Below, piece after piece: positions 44,871 to 54,270 of a stretch of DNA of 64,000 bases. Position numbers and translations under genes: made by a program. The stretch covers positions 52,540 to 116,539 of the forward strand of contig JAIYAN010000024.1 of NCBI GenBank assembly GCA_027489035.1, in the 5' to 3' direction. The notes below the pieces were generated by a model. It worked only from the letters and a program-made list of their open reading frames with translations. It had not been told where the DNA came from and did no database searches. This DNA comes from Chitinophagaceae bacterium (GTDB lineage: Bacteria; Bacteroidota; Bacteroidia; Chitinophagales; Chitinophagaceae). Position 1 is the first letter of the stretch. The number at the start of each line of letters is the position of its first letter.

Positions 44871-46481
44871 TTAAATATCCATACTTCCACCAGCATTAAA
44901 CCTGCCCGTGGAAGTGGCTTTCCCTTTGTCAACTTGTACAATTACATCTACTTCATGGGCGTGTTCATTCACGCCTTTGAATTTTCCTTCCTTGGTAGTG
45001 TGATAAATAAAAATGAAGGATGTGTTAGGATGCAATTTTCTAATTTGGTCAATATCGTTTACATCCATTCCAGCTTTAGAAACACTATCAATAAATACAA
45101 AATCAAAGTCTGATATGTTTTCAGGTACTCGGTCGGTAATGTATAAATTGGAGTGATGCGCTTTTAAGCGTTCTATCTTTTCTTTTAGGGTGTAACCAAA
45201 GCCCTCTTCTACTGCGCAGAATAACACTTTACCGTGGTGAGCTGCCAGGTAATTGGCAAAGTCCAAACACATGGTTGATTTTCCACTTTTAGGCAATCCA
45301 TAAACCATGGCTGTAAATCCCACACTTGGATCACCAATCAGTTCTTTGTATTTCCCTTTGAGCCCAATAGTTTGAAAGTCCATGGCAAGTAATTCGCCTG
45401 AACTCACAATCATTCCATTGTCGTCATCATATCCGTTTAAACTTTTTTTTTGAAATAGGTCTTCTCCCAAAATACCCATGAGCCCGTTAAGCTGTGTTTT
45501 ATTAATGGTAAGCATTGCAGGATTGCCGTCAATATAATTTTTCAGCGTTCCAAACGCCTCATTTAGCTTATTGGCATACTTATCCGACTTAGTAATTTTG
45601 CCTTGTTCTACGGCTTTTTTGATGCGGTTGAATAAGCGTTCTGCTTTATCTTTTATATCACGTTTTCCATTTAGCGCTACATAAGCTTTAAGCAAAGCCA
45701 CAGATAACATTCCTTCCTGGCTATGCGCAATTTGTAAATAGCGTTTCAGGTTTTTACTGTCTATTTTAATTTCTGCCATCTCGCCCATTTTTTCGTAGCA
45801 ACCAATCAGTTGGTTTTGCATCAGCTCAATTTCTTTGGCATAAGGAGAATCTTTTTTTATCCTACGCTCCAGGATTGCTTTTTGTAAACTGTGAATCAAT
45901 GTTAAAATTTGCGCTTGTGATTTTACTTTACCGTGCATGGTTGCATAGCGTTTGATAAACTGTACATCGGTATCAATGTGCTCCACATCTTCACTATCGT
46001 ATTCCTCTTTTTCTTCAGCCTCAACAATTTTAATAAGAACCATTCCGTTCTGATTAATAAATTTTCGAGCTTCATTTACACTGTCGAATCGTTCGTTTGC
46101 AAACTTTTGTTCACCAACAATATCCCAAATAATGAATTTGCTAGAACCCTTACTCAAAGGTCTTATTTCAACTTTCAATCCTTTATAGTTGTTATTTGTT
46201 GCTGGCGCAGGCTTTGCTGGTGATGCAGTTTTAGGCTCCGCCTTTACCACTTTTGCAGGCATTGATTTTTGTGTTGGTGCACTTGGATTTTTATCCAGGT
46301 AATCGGATAGTTTCTGAAAATAAGCATCTACAACACGTTTGATGTTTTCATTAGAATTGTAGGCTGCCCAGTTGTTTTGAGATGCGCCTTCAACGAGTTT
46401 ATTCCCTTTAGAAAGGGCTTCGGGTAATGATTCCCAGTCGATGATTTGTGATTTTTGGAAGTAGTTATTTGTATTGAGCAT
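44871..46481 (-). CDS. RadA/RecA-like ATPase with long N-terminal extension
   Basis: This 536-aa protein ends in a RecA-fold ATPase of about 170 residues: Walker A GLPKSGKST (395-403), the catalytic-Glu region CAVEEGFG, Walker B FDFVFIDSV, and the switch IYHTTKEGKFKG, which recalls RadA's HVTKEG motif. The Lon-like domain of RadA is absent. The first 350 residues contain an Ala/Pro/Lys linker (65-98), a small beta-rich domain (100-155) and helices. It is the last gene of the run, 3 bp after the helicase. Roles in recombination, replication or particle DNA loading are all possible. Confidence 0.7.
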   Translation of the reverse strand: MLNTNNYFQKSQIIDWESLPEALSKGNKLVEGASQNNWAAYNSNENIKRVVDAYFQKLSDYLDKNPSAPTQKSMPAKVVKAEPKTASPAKPAPATNNNYKGLKVEIRPLSKGSSKFIIWDIVGEQKFANERFDSVNEARKFINQNGMVLIKIVEAEEKEEYDSEDVEHIDTDVQFIKRYATMHGKVKSQAQILTLIHSLQKAILERRIKKDSPYAKEIELMQNQLIGCYEKMGEMAEIKIDSKNLKRYLQIAHSQEGMLSVALLKAYVALNGKRDIKDKAERLFNRIKKAVEQGKITKSDKYANKLNEAFGTLKNYIDGNPAMLTINKTQLNGLMGILGEDLFQKKSLNGYDDDNGMIVSSGELLAMDFQTIGLKGKYKELIGDPSVGFTAMVYGLPKSGKSTMCLDFANYLAAHHGKVLFCAVEEGFGYTLKEKIERLKAHHSNLYITDRVPENISDFDFVFIDSVSKAGMDVNDIDQIRKLHPNTSFIFIYHTTKEGKFKGVNEHAHEVDVIVQVDKGKATSTGRFNAGGSMDI

Positions 46482-46484
46482 GGT

Positions 46485-49400
46485 TTAAAAATTTATAAGT
46501 TCAAGTTCTATTTCCAATGCCAGGGCTTCTAATTCAAGCTCGCTGATTGTGGAAGTTTCTGTTGGATTCGAGGGGGTCAAATTGGTACGGAATTCTAGCA
46601 AATAGTTCAAGCGGTCAAATTCTGTCGCACGACTTTGTGCACTTCTACCTTCTACCTGGAGTGCTGATTTTTTGGCTTGTATTTCTACTTTAAGCTCCGC
46701 CCATTTAGGTGAATCCTGTTCACCTTTATAGAGTTCAGCCTGCGCTATTATGTTTTGCTTGTCCGCTTCATATTGCGCTGTTACAGGGGTTAAATCACTG
46801 TTTAGTGAATATCCTTTGGGTTTTAAAATGGTACGTTCTGTTTTTCGCACCTTACTCACGTATTCTTTGAAATAACTGAAATAGTATCGGTTAGAAAAAT
46901 AGATTCCAAGTAGCGGATAAGAGCTTTCAATTTTTCGTCCCAATGAAATAATATCCTTGTCTTGTTGTTCGCTGGAATTAAGCACTAAATCAATTTCTTC
47001 TTTTAGCTCCTTCGCTTTTTTGGACTGCTTGTTAATTACTTCGCCATCTTCGCTCACTTTGGGCGTTTCTGCCAAAAAGTTGGATGCCAATAATGAGGTA
47101 TTAAAAGTTCGTACCGCTTCCAATGATTTTTCACGGTAGAGTTTATAGTCCACAATATCACGTTGCACTTCCTTAATGGCATCAATAGCCAAAGTAATTT
47201 TCTTATAGTCACGGTTAAGTTGTTCTTTGGCTTGGTCAAAAAACATTTTCACCAATCGGTCAACATCGGTAATGAGTGCCAGTTTAATTTCTTCGGGATC
47301 CATGCTTTCTAAATCCAGCACATTTCCACGGTCGCCTCTAAACCAAATATCATTGATACGTGAGGTTTTTTCTTCCAGCTTTTGAAATACAAATACGTCC
47401 ATACTATCCTGAACAAGCGGCATTACAATACGAACATACTGAAACTGATTTCCTTGTCGCCAAATTCTACCTTCGAGCTGTCGAATATCTGTTGGGTTCC
47501 ATTCAGGGTAACAGTTGTAAATAACCGTTCCTCGTTTTTGTAAATCAATTCCTTCGCGAATAGTTGCAGTACCAATAATGATTTTTACCACACCGTCCAG
47601 GAACGCTTCTTTAATGGTTTCTTTTCGGGTGTCATTGATTTCAGAGGATATGATTTCCACTTCATCCACTTTTACTTTATCGTACATTACGCCTCGCTGG
47701 TAGCCGACTTCTTTTTCTAGGTATTCTTTAATCAGCGGAAAAAACATTTTGCCACGGTTCATGTAAATCACCTGGCCGCTGGCAGTTTCCTCATGCTCTT
47801 CATGCCAGGACTTTACCGATTTGATACAGTCCATTACATAGGCAATCTTTGGACTTTGTTCTACAAAATCCTTATAGTCCTCGGGAGTTCCATTTAAAAG
47901 GTATGGTGAAAGCGCATTGTCTAAACTATAAGCTAGCGCACGAAATAAGTTACCCATGTCGAGCTTGCCCTGGGTAGAACTTTTTGCCATGGCTACAATA
48001 CCATTTTGATTCTCCCTTTGCTTTGGGGTCATGTTGATATAGGTAAGCACTTGCTTGTCTTGTGGCAATCGCTCTTTAGCATTTTCAAAACTATACAGTA
48101 GGGGCAGGTTGATTTTTTTAGGACGAACCACGCCAGCTTCCTCTCCTGTTTTGTATAAGATGTGGTTATAAATTAGCTTCTGTAAAATCCTTCTATTTGT
48201 AAAGCTTTTAATCACTTCCTTTTCTACAATCTCCTCTTTGTAATTGGCAGCCCATTCTACCGTCGGGAGTACAAATAAATCAAAGAAGGTATCCAAGTTT
48301 ACTATACCGTTATCTCGAAGCGAATCATACGCTACAAGGGAAAGCATTGAATAAATTTCCAGTGGTGAATTAGAAAACGGTGTCGCTGTAAGCAACATCG
48401 TATTTCTGCCATACTTGCGCTGAATAAAACTAAGAATCAAAAAGGCTTTTTGTCCAGTTTCAGATGTTGCCGATTGAATGTTGTATCGCTTGTTGCCGTC
48501 ATCATCACTCTTTACAGATGAAAATACATTTTTACAACGGTGCGCTTCATCTATAACCGCATAATCAAAACCCAGCACATCAATATCGGCAATGGAATTT
48601 TTCAATCCCACGCCAATCATTTCTCTGAATTTTTGATATTCAATTTCTTTATCTCGGCTCGATTTTTCTTTGCTCTGACCCAATATATTTACAAGTTCTG
48701 TAAACAGCTCATCCGAAACAGATTCACCAAAGCCCAGACGTTTGAAGCCTTCATAAGTGACCATGGTAATGGAGCGTTCAGGCACAGCAGCACTAAGGTT
48801 TATCTTATCTACAATATCAGTTCCCAAGTTATACCAATCGTTAACAGTAATGCCTGTATGTGATAATACACCTGAAACAAACTCGCCAGTTTTTTTATCG
48901 GTAAAGCCGATGATTTCATTCATCCACTTTTTGTAAGTAGGTTTTGGAACCACTACAATTGGTCGTTTGCATTTTCCTGAATACAGGTTATGCGCCAGGT
49001 TCACAATGGCAGTCATGGTTTTACCCACACCCACATCAAAGGCATTAATGCCCGAACCCATGGCTTCCATAAATGCCACACCTTCTCGTTGTATGTCGGT
49101 AATTTGTAGAATACCCGACTTGAACCGAGCGGAACATTCAAAACCAATAGGCACTTTGGAATAGTTTATATCCGACTGCCCATTGTACATTCTGTTCCAG
49201 GCATAGTTGAGTTTATGTTGGTCGTCAAAGGCAAGCACTTCATGCAAGAATTTAGAGAATAGTTTTTCTCCTTCAATACGAGCATTGGCTTTGAGTTCAG
49301 CCTTTTCTTCCTTTGAAAGTTTATCGTCTCTAAGTTGCCTGTTGGCTAGGTAATAATCTGCAATGTCAATAGCCGAGCTTTTTTCAAAGTCGGTATCAGC

Positions 49401-50156
49401 GTTTAATGTAAACAGCCATTTTACAAATACATGTTGCAGGGTAAACTTTGCTTCTCCGTCAAAACGGATATTTATTTTTTCACGGTCTTTTTTGCGCTCA
49501 ACTTTTCCGTTTACTTTTTTAAGTTCTTCGGCATTTTCTAAATCCATGTATTCTTCACGAACACTGGTTACATAAAACAAAATTGGATCCACAGCAAAAT
49601 CAGAAATAGCCGTAATAATCGGACGTTCTTTTTCATCGGGATTCTCTACCGTTAATAGTTCAGGCTTTGCTTTGTCAATGGCTTGTTTGTGCAAATCCCA
49701 AATACCTTGACCAAAATGCTTTTCAATATCATCTTTGTCTTTTTCCAATTGTACCAATCGGTCGTACATGTTGCCGTAGGTGTAAATTGGAAACGGCATG
49801 AGCTCGCCTGCATGGTAAAACAAAGCACCAGCTTTTACCAGGTCAAATAATTGTTCTTCCAATACTTTGCCTGTACCTTTTAGGTAATAGGTTTGCCAGC
49901 CACTCATGGGAACGCCCATTCTGCGTTTGTACCACACCCAGGCTTTGATTTCAGGTTCTGTGATGCCTTTGTTGTATTTAGCCACCACATCCGAAAATGG
50001 AATCTTTTTCCCTTCGGTATCGCCCAATCCTTGGAGCTCGCCAGCTTGTTTTAAAATGCGCTCAATAACAGTTGCATTACCTCTCACTTTAGTAGAGGTA
50101 TATGGGTTTAATGTGCCCAATTCGTGTATGTTGTGTATGCCTGATAAGTAACTCAT
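46485..50156 (-). CDS. Large SNF2-type SF2 helicase (DarB-like)
   Basis: This 1223-aa protein has an N-terminal helical region, then Walker A AFDVGVGKT (374-380), YAVIDEAHRCKNVF (motif II, DEAH), LLTATPFSNSP (motif III), and a C-terminal motor with REGIDLQKRGTVIYNCYPEWNPTD and QLEGRIWRQG (motifs V and VI). The late part is coiled-coil. Such helicases, with an adenine methylase nearby, occur in phages and plasmids, where P1 DarB protects incoming DNA from type I enzymes. Its last 19 residues, SELELEALALEIELELINF, recur in the neighbouring 216-aa protein. It overlaps that gene by 4 bp. Confidence 0.82.
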   Translation of the reverse strand: MSYLSGIHNIHELGTLNPYTSTKVRGNATVIERILKQAGELQGLGDTEGKKIPFSDVVAKYNKGITEPEIKAWVWYKRRMGVPMSGWQTYYLKGTGKVLEEQLFDLVKAGALFYHAGELMPFPIYTYGNMYDRLVQLEKDKDDIEKHFGQGIWDLHKQAIDKAKPELLTVENPDEKERPIITAISDFAVDPILFYVTSVREEYMDLENAEELKKVNGKVERKKDREKINIRFDGEAKFTLQHVFVKWLFTLNADTDFEKSSAIDIADYYLANRQLRDDKLSKEEKAELKANARIEGEKLFSKFLHEVLAFDDQHKLNYAWNRMYNGQSDINYSKVPIGFECSARFKSGILQITDIQREGVAFMEAMGSGINAFDVGVGKTMTAIVNLAHNLYSGKCKRPIVVVPKPTYKKWMNEIIGFTDKKTGEFVSGVLSHTGITVNDWYNLGTDIVDKINLSAAVPERSITMVTYEGFKRLGFGESVSDELFTELVNILGQSKEKSSRDKEIEYQKFREMIGVGLKNSIADIDVLGFDYAVIDEAHRCKNVFSSVKSDDDGNKRYNIQSATSETGQKAFLILSFIQRKYGRNTMLLTATPFSNSPLEIYSMLSLVAYDSLRDNGIVNLDTFFDLFVLPTVEWAANYKEEIVEKEVIKSFTNRRILQKLIYNHILYKTGEEAGVVRPKKINLPLLYSFENAKERLPQDKQVLTYINMTPKQRENQNGIVAMAKSSTQGKLDMGNLFRALAYSLDNALSPYLLNGTPEDYKDFVEQSPKIAYVMDCIKSVKSWHEEHEETASGQVIYMNRGKMFFPLIKEYLEKEVGYQRGVMYDKVKVDEVEIISSEINDTRKETIKEAFLDGVVKIIIGTATIREGIDLQKRGTVIYNCYPEWNPTDIRQLEGRIWRQGNQFQYVRIVMPLVQDSMDVFVFQKLEEKTSRINDIWFRGDRGNVLDLESMDPEEIKLALITDVDRLVKMFFDQAKEQLNRDYKKITLAIDAIKEVQRDIVDYKLYREKSLEAVRTFNTSLLASNFLAETPKVSEDGEVINKQSKKAKELKEEIDLVLNSSEQQDKDIISLGRKIESSYPLLGIYFSNRYYFSYFKEYVSKVRKTERTILKPKGYSLNSDLTPVTAQYEADKQNIIAQAELYKGEQDSPKWAELKVEIQAKKSALQVEGRSAQSRATEFDRLNYLLEFRTNLTPSNPTETSTISELELEALALEIELELINF

Positions 50157-50803
50157 AGCCTTTTTAATTGTAGTTCGTATTCGAGTGCCAATGCCTCAAT
50201 TTCTAAAGCCGAAACATTTGTGTCAGCCACAGGATGCGATTGCATAAAGCGTAAAGCATGGACATTAGCATCTTTGATTTCTCGGTAATTAATGTTTTCC
50301 AGTAAGAAGTCTCCATTTTGAATTTGAAAATTATAATCCACGCCATGCGTAAAGAGCTGAATTAAATAAGTGCCGCATTTATAGTGCACATAAAAATCTT
50401 CGTATTCAGGGTCGTGGTAGTCGATATACCAGTCGCCTGGTAAATCCAGTATTAAATTAAAATCACCTAGCGCATGACCTATGGTATTCATTATCCAGGT
50501 CTTGTCGCCTTTGATAGTCAGCGGAAATTCACGGCTAGTGGTTATTTCTTGTTCGCCACACACTTTTTCAGGATGCCGTTCAAACCAGGTATTGAAAGTA
50601 CACAGTTCGGTAAAGCTCAATGGCTCGCTGGAATAATCTTTTTGTTTGGCATATATTTCAACCAATCCCTTTTCATCTCTGTCCTTTGGAAACACACCGT
50701 TTCGCAGCAGTGCCACATGAAAGTCCTTTGCATCAGACTTTGATAGCACATCACGAATCATGTCAATTCGGGCACGGAGATATATTGGGCTCGTACTATC
50801 CAT
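50153..50803 (-). CDS. Unknown protein sharing the helicase's C-terminal tail
   Basis: This 216-aa protein is not recognised. The middle is rich in aromatic and acidic residues (LDLPGDWYIDYHDPEYEDFYVHYKCG). The C-terminus SALEIEALALEYELQLKRL matches the tail of the helicase at 12 of 19 positions. It overlaps the helicase start by 4 bp and the RadC-like stop by 1 bp, so all three are translationally coupled. The shared tail suggests that both bind one partner or are sorted together. Nothing else can be said about function. Confidence 0.65.
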   Translation of the reverse strand: MDSTSPIYLRARIDMIRDVLSKSDAKDFHVALLRNGVFPKDRDEKGLVEIYAKQKDYSSEPLSFTELCTFNTWFERHPEKVCGEQEITTSREFPLTIKGDKTWIMNTIGHALGDFNLILDLPGDWYIDYHDPEYEDFYVHYKCGTYLIQLFTHGVDYNFQIQNGDFLLENINYREIKDANVHALRFMQSHPVADTNVSALEIEALALEYELQLKRL

Positions 50804-51561
50804 TACACCATTTCAAGTTCGGTTTCTAATAAAGGAATCACAGCGGCAGGAACCATTTGGTCGTGCAGTACTTTGTTTATCACCATTTGTTCCACCTGCT
50901 CATATCCTTTGGGTGATTGCATCATCTCAAAAAGATTAGGCGCATTGGCACTAGTCACTTTTTTTAATTGTCGTAAAATTTCTTCTCGTAGTTTTTGTTC
51001 AAGCTTACTATCAGCACTAGCCATACCACTAAGAGAGCGTTCGCCACGTTCAGCAAAAGAAAAATATCCTTCTCTTGTTACGATTACATGGTCGAGTAAA
51101 GCCACATCAAAAAGTTTTAAGGCTTCTTTGATTCGTCTAGTCATTACACGGTCGGCTTCGGAAGGTTGTAAGTTTCCACTAGGATGATTGTGCGAAATGA
51201 TAACTGCTTTTGCCAGTGTCTTTAATGCAACAGCCGCCACAATTTCTGTATCTACCATTGTGGCATTGATTGTTCCTGTGGAATGGTGGTAATACCCAAT
51301 AATTTTATTGGCTTGGTTTAGATACAAAGCAATAAAGTGTTCTTGTACTTCAATTCCTTTTAGGATGCGCTCCCGAATAAAATTGGTCACATCACCTGTG
51401 CTGGAAACTTGTCCAAAAAAATAAGCCTCTTTGTTAAAAGTGACTTCTATTTCACGGACTTTAAATTCTGCATCCAGTTCATCAATTTGGCTTTCTAAAT
51501 CCTGGTAAGTGGATTTATCAAAAACCATTTGTGGTTGTATATGGGTTTGATTGTATTTCAT
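50803..51561 (-). CDS. RadC-like JAB/JAMM domain protein
   Basis: This 252-aa protein carries the JAMM metal site: Glu74 in VQEHFIALYLN, His124 and His126 in ISHNHPSGNLQPSEAD, and Asp137. These residues are complete, so it may bind zinc. RadC-family JAB proteins are common in mobile elements and may act on DNA or on ubiquitin-like tags. Their activity is not settled. Its last residues, IPLLETELEMV, are a possible shorter form of the LEALALEIEL tail in the next two proteins. It follows the methylase gene by 2 bp. Confidence 0.85.
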   Translation of the reverse strand: MKYNQTHIQPQMVFDKSTYQDLESQIDELDAEFKVREIEVTFNKEAYFFGQVSSTGDVTNFIRERILKGIEVQEHFIALYLNQANKIIGYYHHSTGTINATMVDTEIVAAVALKTLAKAVIISHNHPSGNLQPSEADRVMTRRIKEALKLFDVALLDHVIVTREGYFSFAERGERSLSGMASADSKLEQKLREEILRQLKKVTSANAPNLFEMMQSPKGYEQVEQMVINKVLHDQMVPAAVIPLLETELEMV

Positions 51562-51563
51562 AA

Positions 51564-52322
51564 TTATTTGCGTTTAAAAACGATAATGTCTGTGGGTACT
51601 TTTGAAAACTTAAATACAGGCGGTAGTCGATACGCATCGAGTATGTCAGCGATTTTTTCTAGTTCCAGCTTTTCACTTTGGTAGGTAATTCCGTTTCTAA
51701 GAAAATTACTCCCTGTTAAATACACCATTAGTCCGCCTGGCTTTAATAGTTGTAAGCCCTGGTACATAAAAAACAGTTCTATTTGGTGCATCTTAGGCCT
51801 AGTGAAATAACTGCTGTATTTATTTTTATACTTACCATAGGGAGGGTTTCCAATCACAAGCGAGAAAGGATAACCCTCGACCCAAGTAAGTTTCTGCTTA
51901 AGTCTCGCGGTAAAGCGAGGCTCTTGCAGAAATGCCGTTTCAAAATAACCTTCGTATATTTTTGCTTCAGGGTACAATATTTCTGTAATGCGCCTAGAAG
52001 TTGAATTGATTTCAAATGCGTAACATTTGGATTTATTGGGAGCATCTTTTAATAATTTGCCTGTTCCCACGCTAGGTTCAAGCACTGTTCCTGTTCCTTT
52101 AAATCCATATCGGTAAGCTAGTTTCCACATCAGCTCACAGATATAATCAGGCGTAAAAAATTCATAAAGTACGCCTTCTCCAGTAGCTCCTTTTGAGCCC
52201 TGTCCGCCTGAACCTTCGTATTGAGCAATAAACTGTTTATCCTTTTCAGAATAATCCTGTTTTGCTTTATCCTTTTTTTGGATCAGCTGTTCTATTTCTT
52301 TATTTAGCTCAAACTGATTCAT
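51564..52322 (-). CDS. Adenine-specific DNA methyltransferase
   Basis: This 252-aa protein has the SAM site LEPSVGTG (81-88), preceded by the YEFFTPDYICELMW segment known from type I and gamma-class methylases, and the catalytic NPPY at 159-162. There is no room for a full target-recognition domain. It may methylate the element's own DNA with relaxed specificity. Together with the large helicase downstream it resembles the two halves of P1 DarB. Its start overlaps the transglycosylase stop by one base. Confidence 0.85.
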   Translation of the reverse strand: MNQFELNKEIEQLIQKKDKAKQDYSEKDKQFIAQYEGSGGQGSKGATGEGVLYEFFTPDYICELMWKLAYRYGFKGTGTVLEPSVGTGKLLKDAPNKSKCYAFEINSTSRRITEILYPEAKIYEGYFETAFLQEPRFTARLKQKLTWVEGYPFSLVIGNPPYGKYKNKYSSYFTRPKMHQIELFFMYQGLQLLKPGGLMVYLTGSNFLRNGITYQSEKLELEKIADILDAYRLPPVFKFSKVPTDIIVFKRK

Positions 52323-52996
52323 TACACCAATGCTTGTGTTTCTAGTAATCCATTTTTCCCTAATATTTTTATCACATAGGAATATGCTTCCGTACTTTTT
52401 CCTTTTACCTGGTCAAGCACTTGTTCTACATTGCCTGCCGCTGGCTTAAAAAAATATCCTCTAGCATATCGAAGTAGTGCTTTGTCTAATCTTAATCCGC
52501 CTACTTCGTGATGTTGGTCTATTAAAATACCCAAGTACATAGCGCCCATTAAAATGTTGAATTCAGCATTCAGCATATCTGCCTGTGTTACTGAATTGCC
52601 TGTATAATTATTCTCCTTGATTTTATGTGTCAGGAAAGATTGATTAAGTGGCCCATTGATTCTGTTGCCTAGATATTTTCTTATCACAGCAATTTCTCCT
52701 GGTGTTAATCTGCCTGCTTTTTTCTCTAGGTATATCACATCGTTTGCCGTTTGTGGCTTTAATTGCATCAATCCTGCTGCACCTACATAACTTACCACAC
52801 TTGGATTTCCTGCACTCTCTGTAAATATGATTGATAAAATAAGCGCACCAGGAACATTGGTTAATGTTTCGGCTTGCTTGATTTCTTTATAATATTTTTT
52901 AGCAATCTGCGCCAGCTTGACTTTGTTTTGAGGCAAAGCAATGTTGGAGTAAAATACTCGAGGTGTCATTGGTATAGGTACAGATAGTGCTGCCAT
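52322..52996 (-). CDS. SLT-type lytic transglycosylase
   Basis: This 224-aa enzyme cuts peptidoglycan glycan strands. The catalytic Glu60 lies in LSIIFTESAGNPSVVS, followed by the GAAGLMQLKP motif and, further on, ALLRYARGYF. There is no signal peptide, so it could reach the wall via a holin or be carried in a particle. It follows a 47-aa membrane protein and the spanin-like gene, as part of a lysis or entry group. Confidence 0.88.
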   Translation of the reverse strand: MAALSVPIPMTPRVFYSNIALPQNKVKLAQIAKKYYKEIKQAETLTNVPGALILSIIFTESAGNPSVVSYVGAAGLMQLKPQTANDVIYLEKKAGRLTPGEIAVIRKYLGNRINGPLNQSFLTHKIKENNYTGNSVTQADMLNAEFNILMGAMYLGILIDQHHEVGGLRLDKALLRYARGYFFKPAAGNVEQVLDQVKGKSTEAYSYVIKILGKNGLLETQALV

Positions 52997-52998
52997 TT

Positions 52999-53142
52999 TT
53001 ATGCTTTATAAAATGTGATGGTACGTTCACGTTTTTGCACAGGCGTAATGGCTGGATTGGTATCGTCCATATCTTGTTTGCCTTTTTTAGAATAGGCTAA
53101 AAGCACTGCCAGTGCTGCTGCACCAATTAATATTTTATTCAT
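52999..53142 (-). CDS. 47-aa membrane peptide
   Basis: This small gene starts at ATG 53142, overlapping the stop of the preceding gene by 4 bp, and ends 2 bp before the transglycosylase start. The product begins MNKILIGAAALAVLLAYSKK, a single hydrophobic helix, and has a polar tail ending KRERTITFYKA. The tight packing supports its being real. It could be a particle membrane protein or a small holin. Confidence 0.6.
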   Translation of the reverse strand: MNKILIGAAALAVLLAYSKKGKQDMDDTNPAITPVQKRERTITFYKA

Positions 53143-53753
53143 CGTTTTTGTATTTGTATAACTTGCGCATATTTGATATTGGCATTGGGGTTACTCACAC
53201 TTACTCTTTGTTCAAGCTTACGTGGCGAAAAAATCCAAAGCCAAGGTTTTAATCTTTGCCCTTTGTAAACTACTTGTACCAGCGTATCAGTATTTTGAAT
53301 CTGAACATGTTGTGTATCTCCAATTGCCTGACCTTTGATTGTGTACCACTGGTCTTTATAACTAAACACTCTTACATGCACCGTATCATGAATCACACTA
53401 TCTATAAGTGTTGTTATAATTTGTTTTTGGGATTCAATAACGGTAGTACTTAACTGCTGCACCCTAGAAGGGTTTATCCCTAAGTCTTGTATGCTTTTAC
53501 TTTGTTTTGGAAAGAGTGTTTGGAGCTCTTTTAAACGAAGCTCTAGCACACCACTTTGAGCAGCAAGCGTACCGTTTTGAATCCGTATGTATTTCAAATC
53601 AGCACCCAGGGTTTCCATGTTGGACACCAGGCGTTGATTGTCTTTTTTCAAATTTTTATTGCTTGTCCAAAGCATCCATATTGCGAATATGATTGCGATG
53701 ACCAGCAGTATGTTTTGAACTTTTTTGTTGTTTAGAAACGCTAGTATATTCAT
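53139..53753 (-). CDS. DUF6549-like membrane coiled-coil protein (spanin-like)
   Basis: This 204-aa protein has one N-terminal membrane helix (NILLVIAIIFAIWMLW), a coiled coil (about 33-80) and a beta-rich end with DTLVQVVYKG and VSNPNANIKYAQVIQIQK. This layout and the late motifs recall DUF6549 proteins seen near lysis genes of Bacteroidota phages; I rely on memory for that. The first 98 bp overlap the end of the preceding holin-like gene in another frame, as nested spanin genes often do. It probably spans the periplasm during lysis. Confidence 0.65.
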   Translation of the reverse strand: MNILAFLNNKKVQNILLVIAIIFAIWMLWTSNKNLKKDNQRLVSNMETLGADLKYIRIQNGTLAAQSGVLELRLKELQTLFPKQSKSIQDLGINPSRVQQLSTTVIESQKQIITTLIDSVIHDTVHVRVFSYKDQWYTIKGQAIGDTQHVQIQNTDTLVQVVYKGQRLKPWLWIFSPRKLEQRVSVSNPNANIKYAQVIQIQKR

Positions 53754-53925
53754 CTTTTGAGGGTCTAGTGGTTTGCGACCATATATAGGCCGTTAAAATT
53801 GTCATGATGCCTGCAATACTTGCTGTGGCAACTGTTTCCATTTTTGCTAATAGAGACAGTAAGGTTACCAGCGCCAAAAATGCAGCTGTTATAAGCGTTA
53901 GTTTCAATCGGGTTTGTGTGTTCAT
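53656..53925 (-). CDS. Holin-like two-helix membrane protein
   Basis: This 89-aa protein has two hydrophobic helices (about 9-27 and 33-49: LTLITAAFLALVTLLSLLA and VATASIAGIMTILTAYIW) and a basic, polar tail. Size and topology fit a holin or a particle membrane protein. The last 98 bp are also read as the start of the spanin-like gene. It lies 12 bp after the Cys-rich gene and close to the glucosaminidase, consistent with a lysis cassette. Confidence 0.6.
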   Translation of the reverse strand: MNTQTRLKLTLITAAFLALVTLLSLLAKMETVATASIAGIMTILTAYIWSQTTRPSKDEYTSVSKQQKSSKHTAGHRNHIRNMDALDKQ

Positions 53926-53937
53926 TTTTATTTATGT

Positions 53938-54264
53938 TTAAGTACAGTTAGTATATTCATCTAATAGTTGTTTTTGGTATCGGCATCTGTTTCGTGTGCA
54001 TTTGATAAAACGGTAATCCTTGCAGACACAATCTTTTCTCATTTTGGTATGTTTCCAACAAGTACAATAGTTTAACTGACATTTTTTGCAGCAAGTATTA
54101 TTGACTGGATTCACCACCACCACACTAACAGCGGAGCTTATGCGATATACTTCGCTCCCCATTATTATTTCATCATTTATCTTATCTCCTAAAAATTCGA
54201 GTAGGTCTTTTATGCCAAAGTTTTTTGTTTCCCCTGTTCGCAATTGCGTTAGCGTAAACTCCAT
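53938..54264 (-). CDS. Cys-rich 108-aa protein, unknown
   Basis: The first half is a small alpha/beta segment (TLTQLRTGETKNFGIKDLLEFL to EVYRISSAVSVVVV). The second half has a dense Cys cluster (NTCCKKCQLNYCTCWKHTK, then DCVCKDYRFIKCTRNRC) that could bind zinc or form disulfides. It starts 6 bp after the stop of the alternative-frame extension of the glucosaminidase gene, which fits tight operon packing. No family is recognised. Confidence 0.6.
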   Translation of the reverse strand: MEFTLTQLRTGETKNFGIKDLLEFLGDKINDEIIMGSEVYRISSAVSVVVVNPVNNTCCKKCQLNYCTCWKHTKMRKDCVCKDYRFIKCTRNRCRYQKQLLDEYTNCT

Positions 54265-54270
54265 GCTCTA

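Noticed and set aside
44871..46481. RadA-like ATPase as the particle packaging ATPase
   Set aside because: Its HTTKEG switch and the order of motifs fit RadA/RecA better than FtsK/HerA-type packaging ATPases, so I did not call it one; it remains possible.
46957..50151. Antisense frames along the large helicase
   Set aside because: They are mirror frames of motifs that are clearly conserved on the minus strand.
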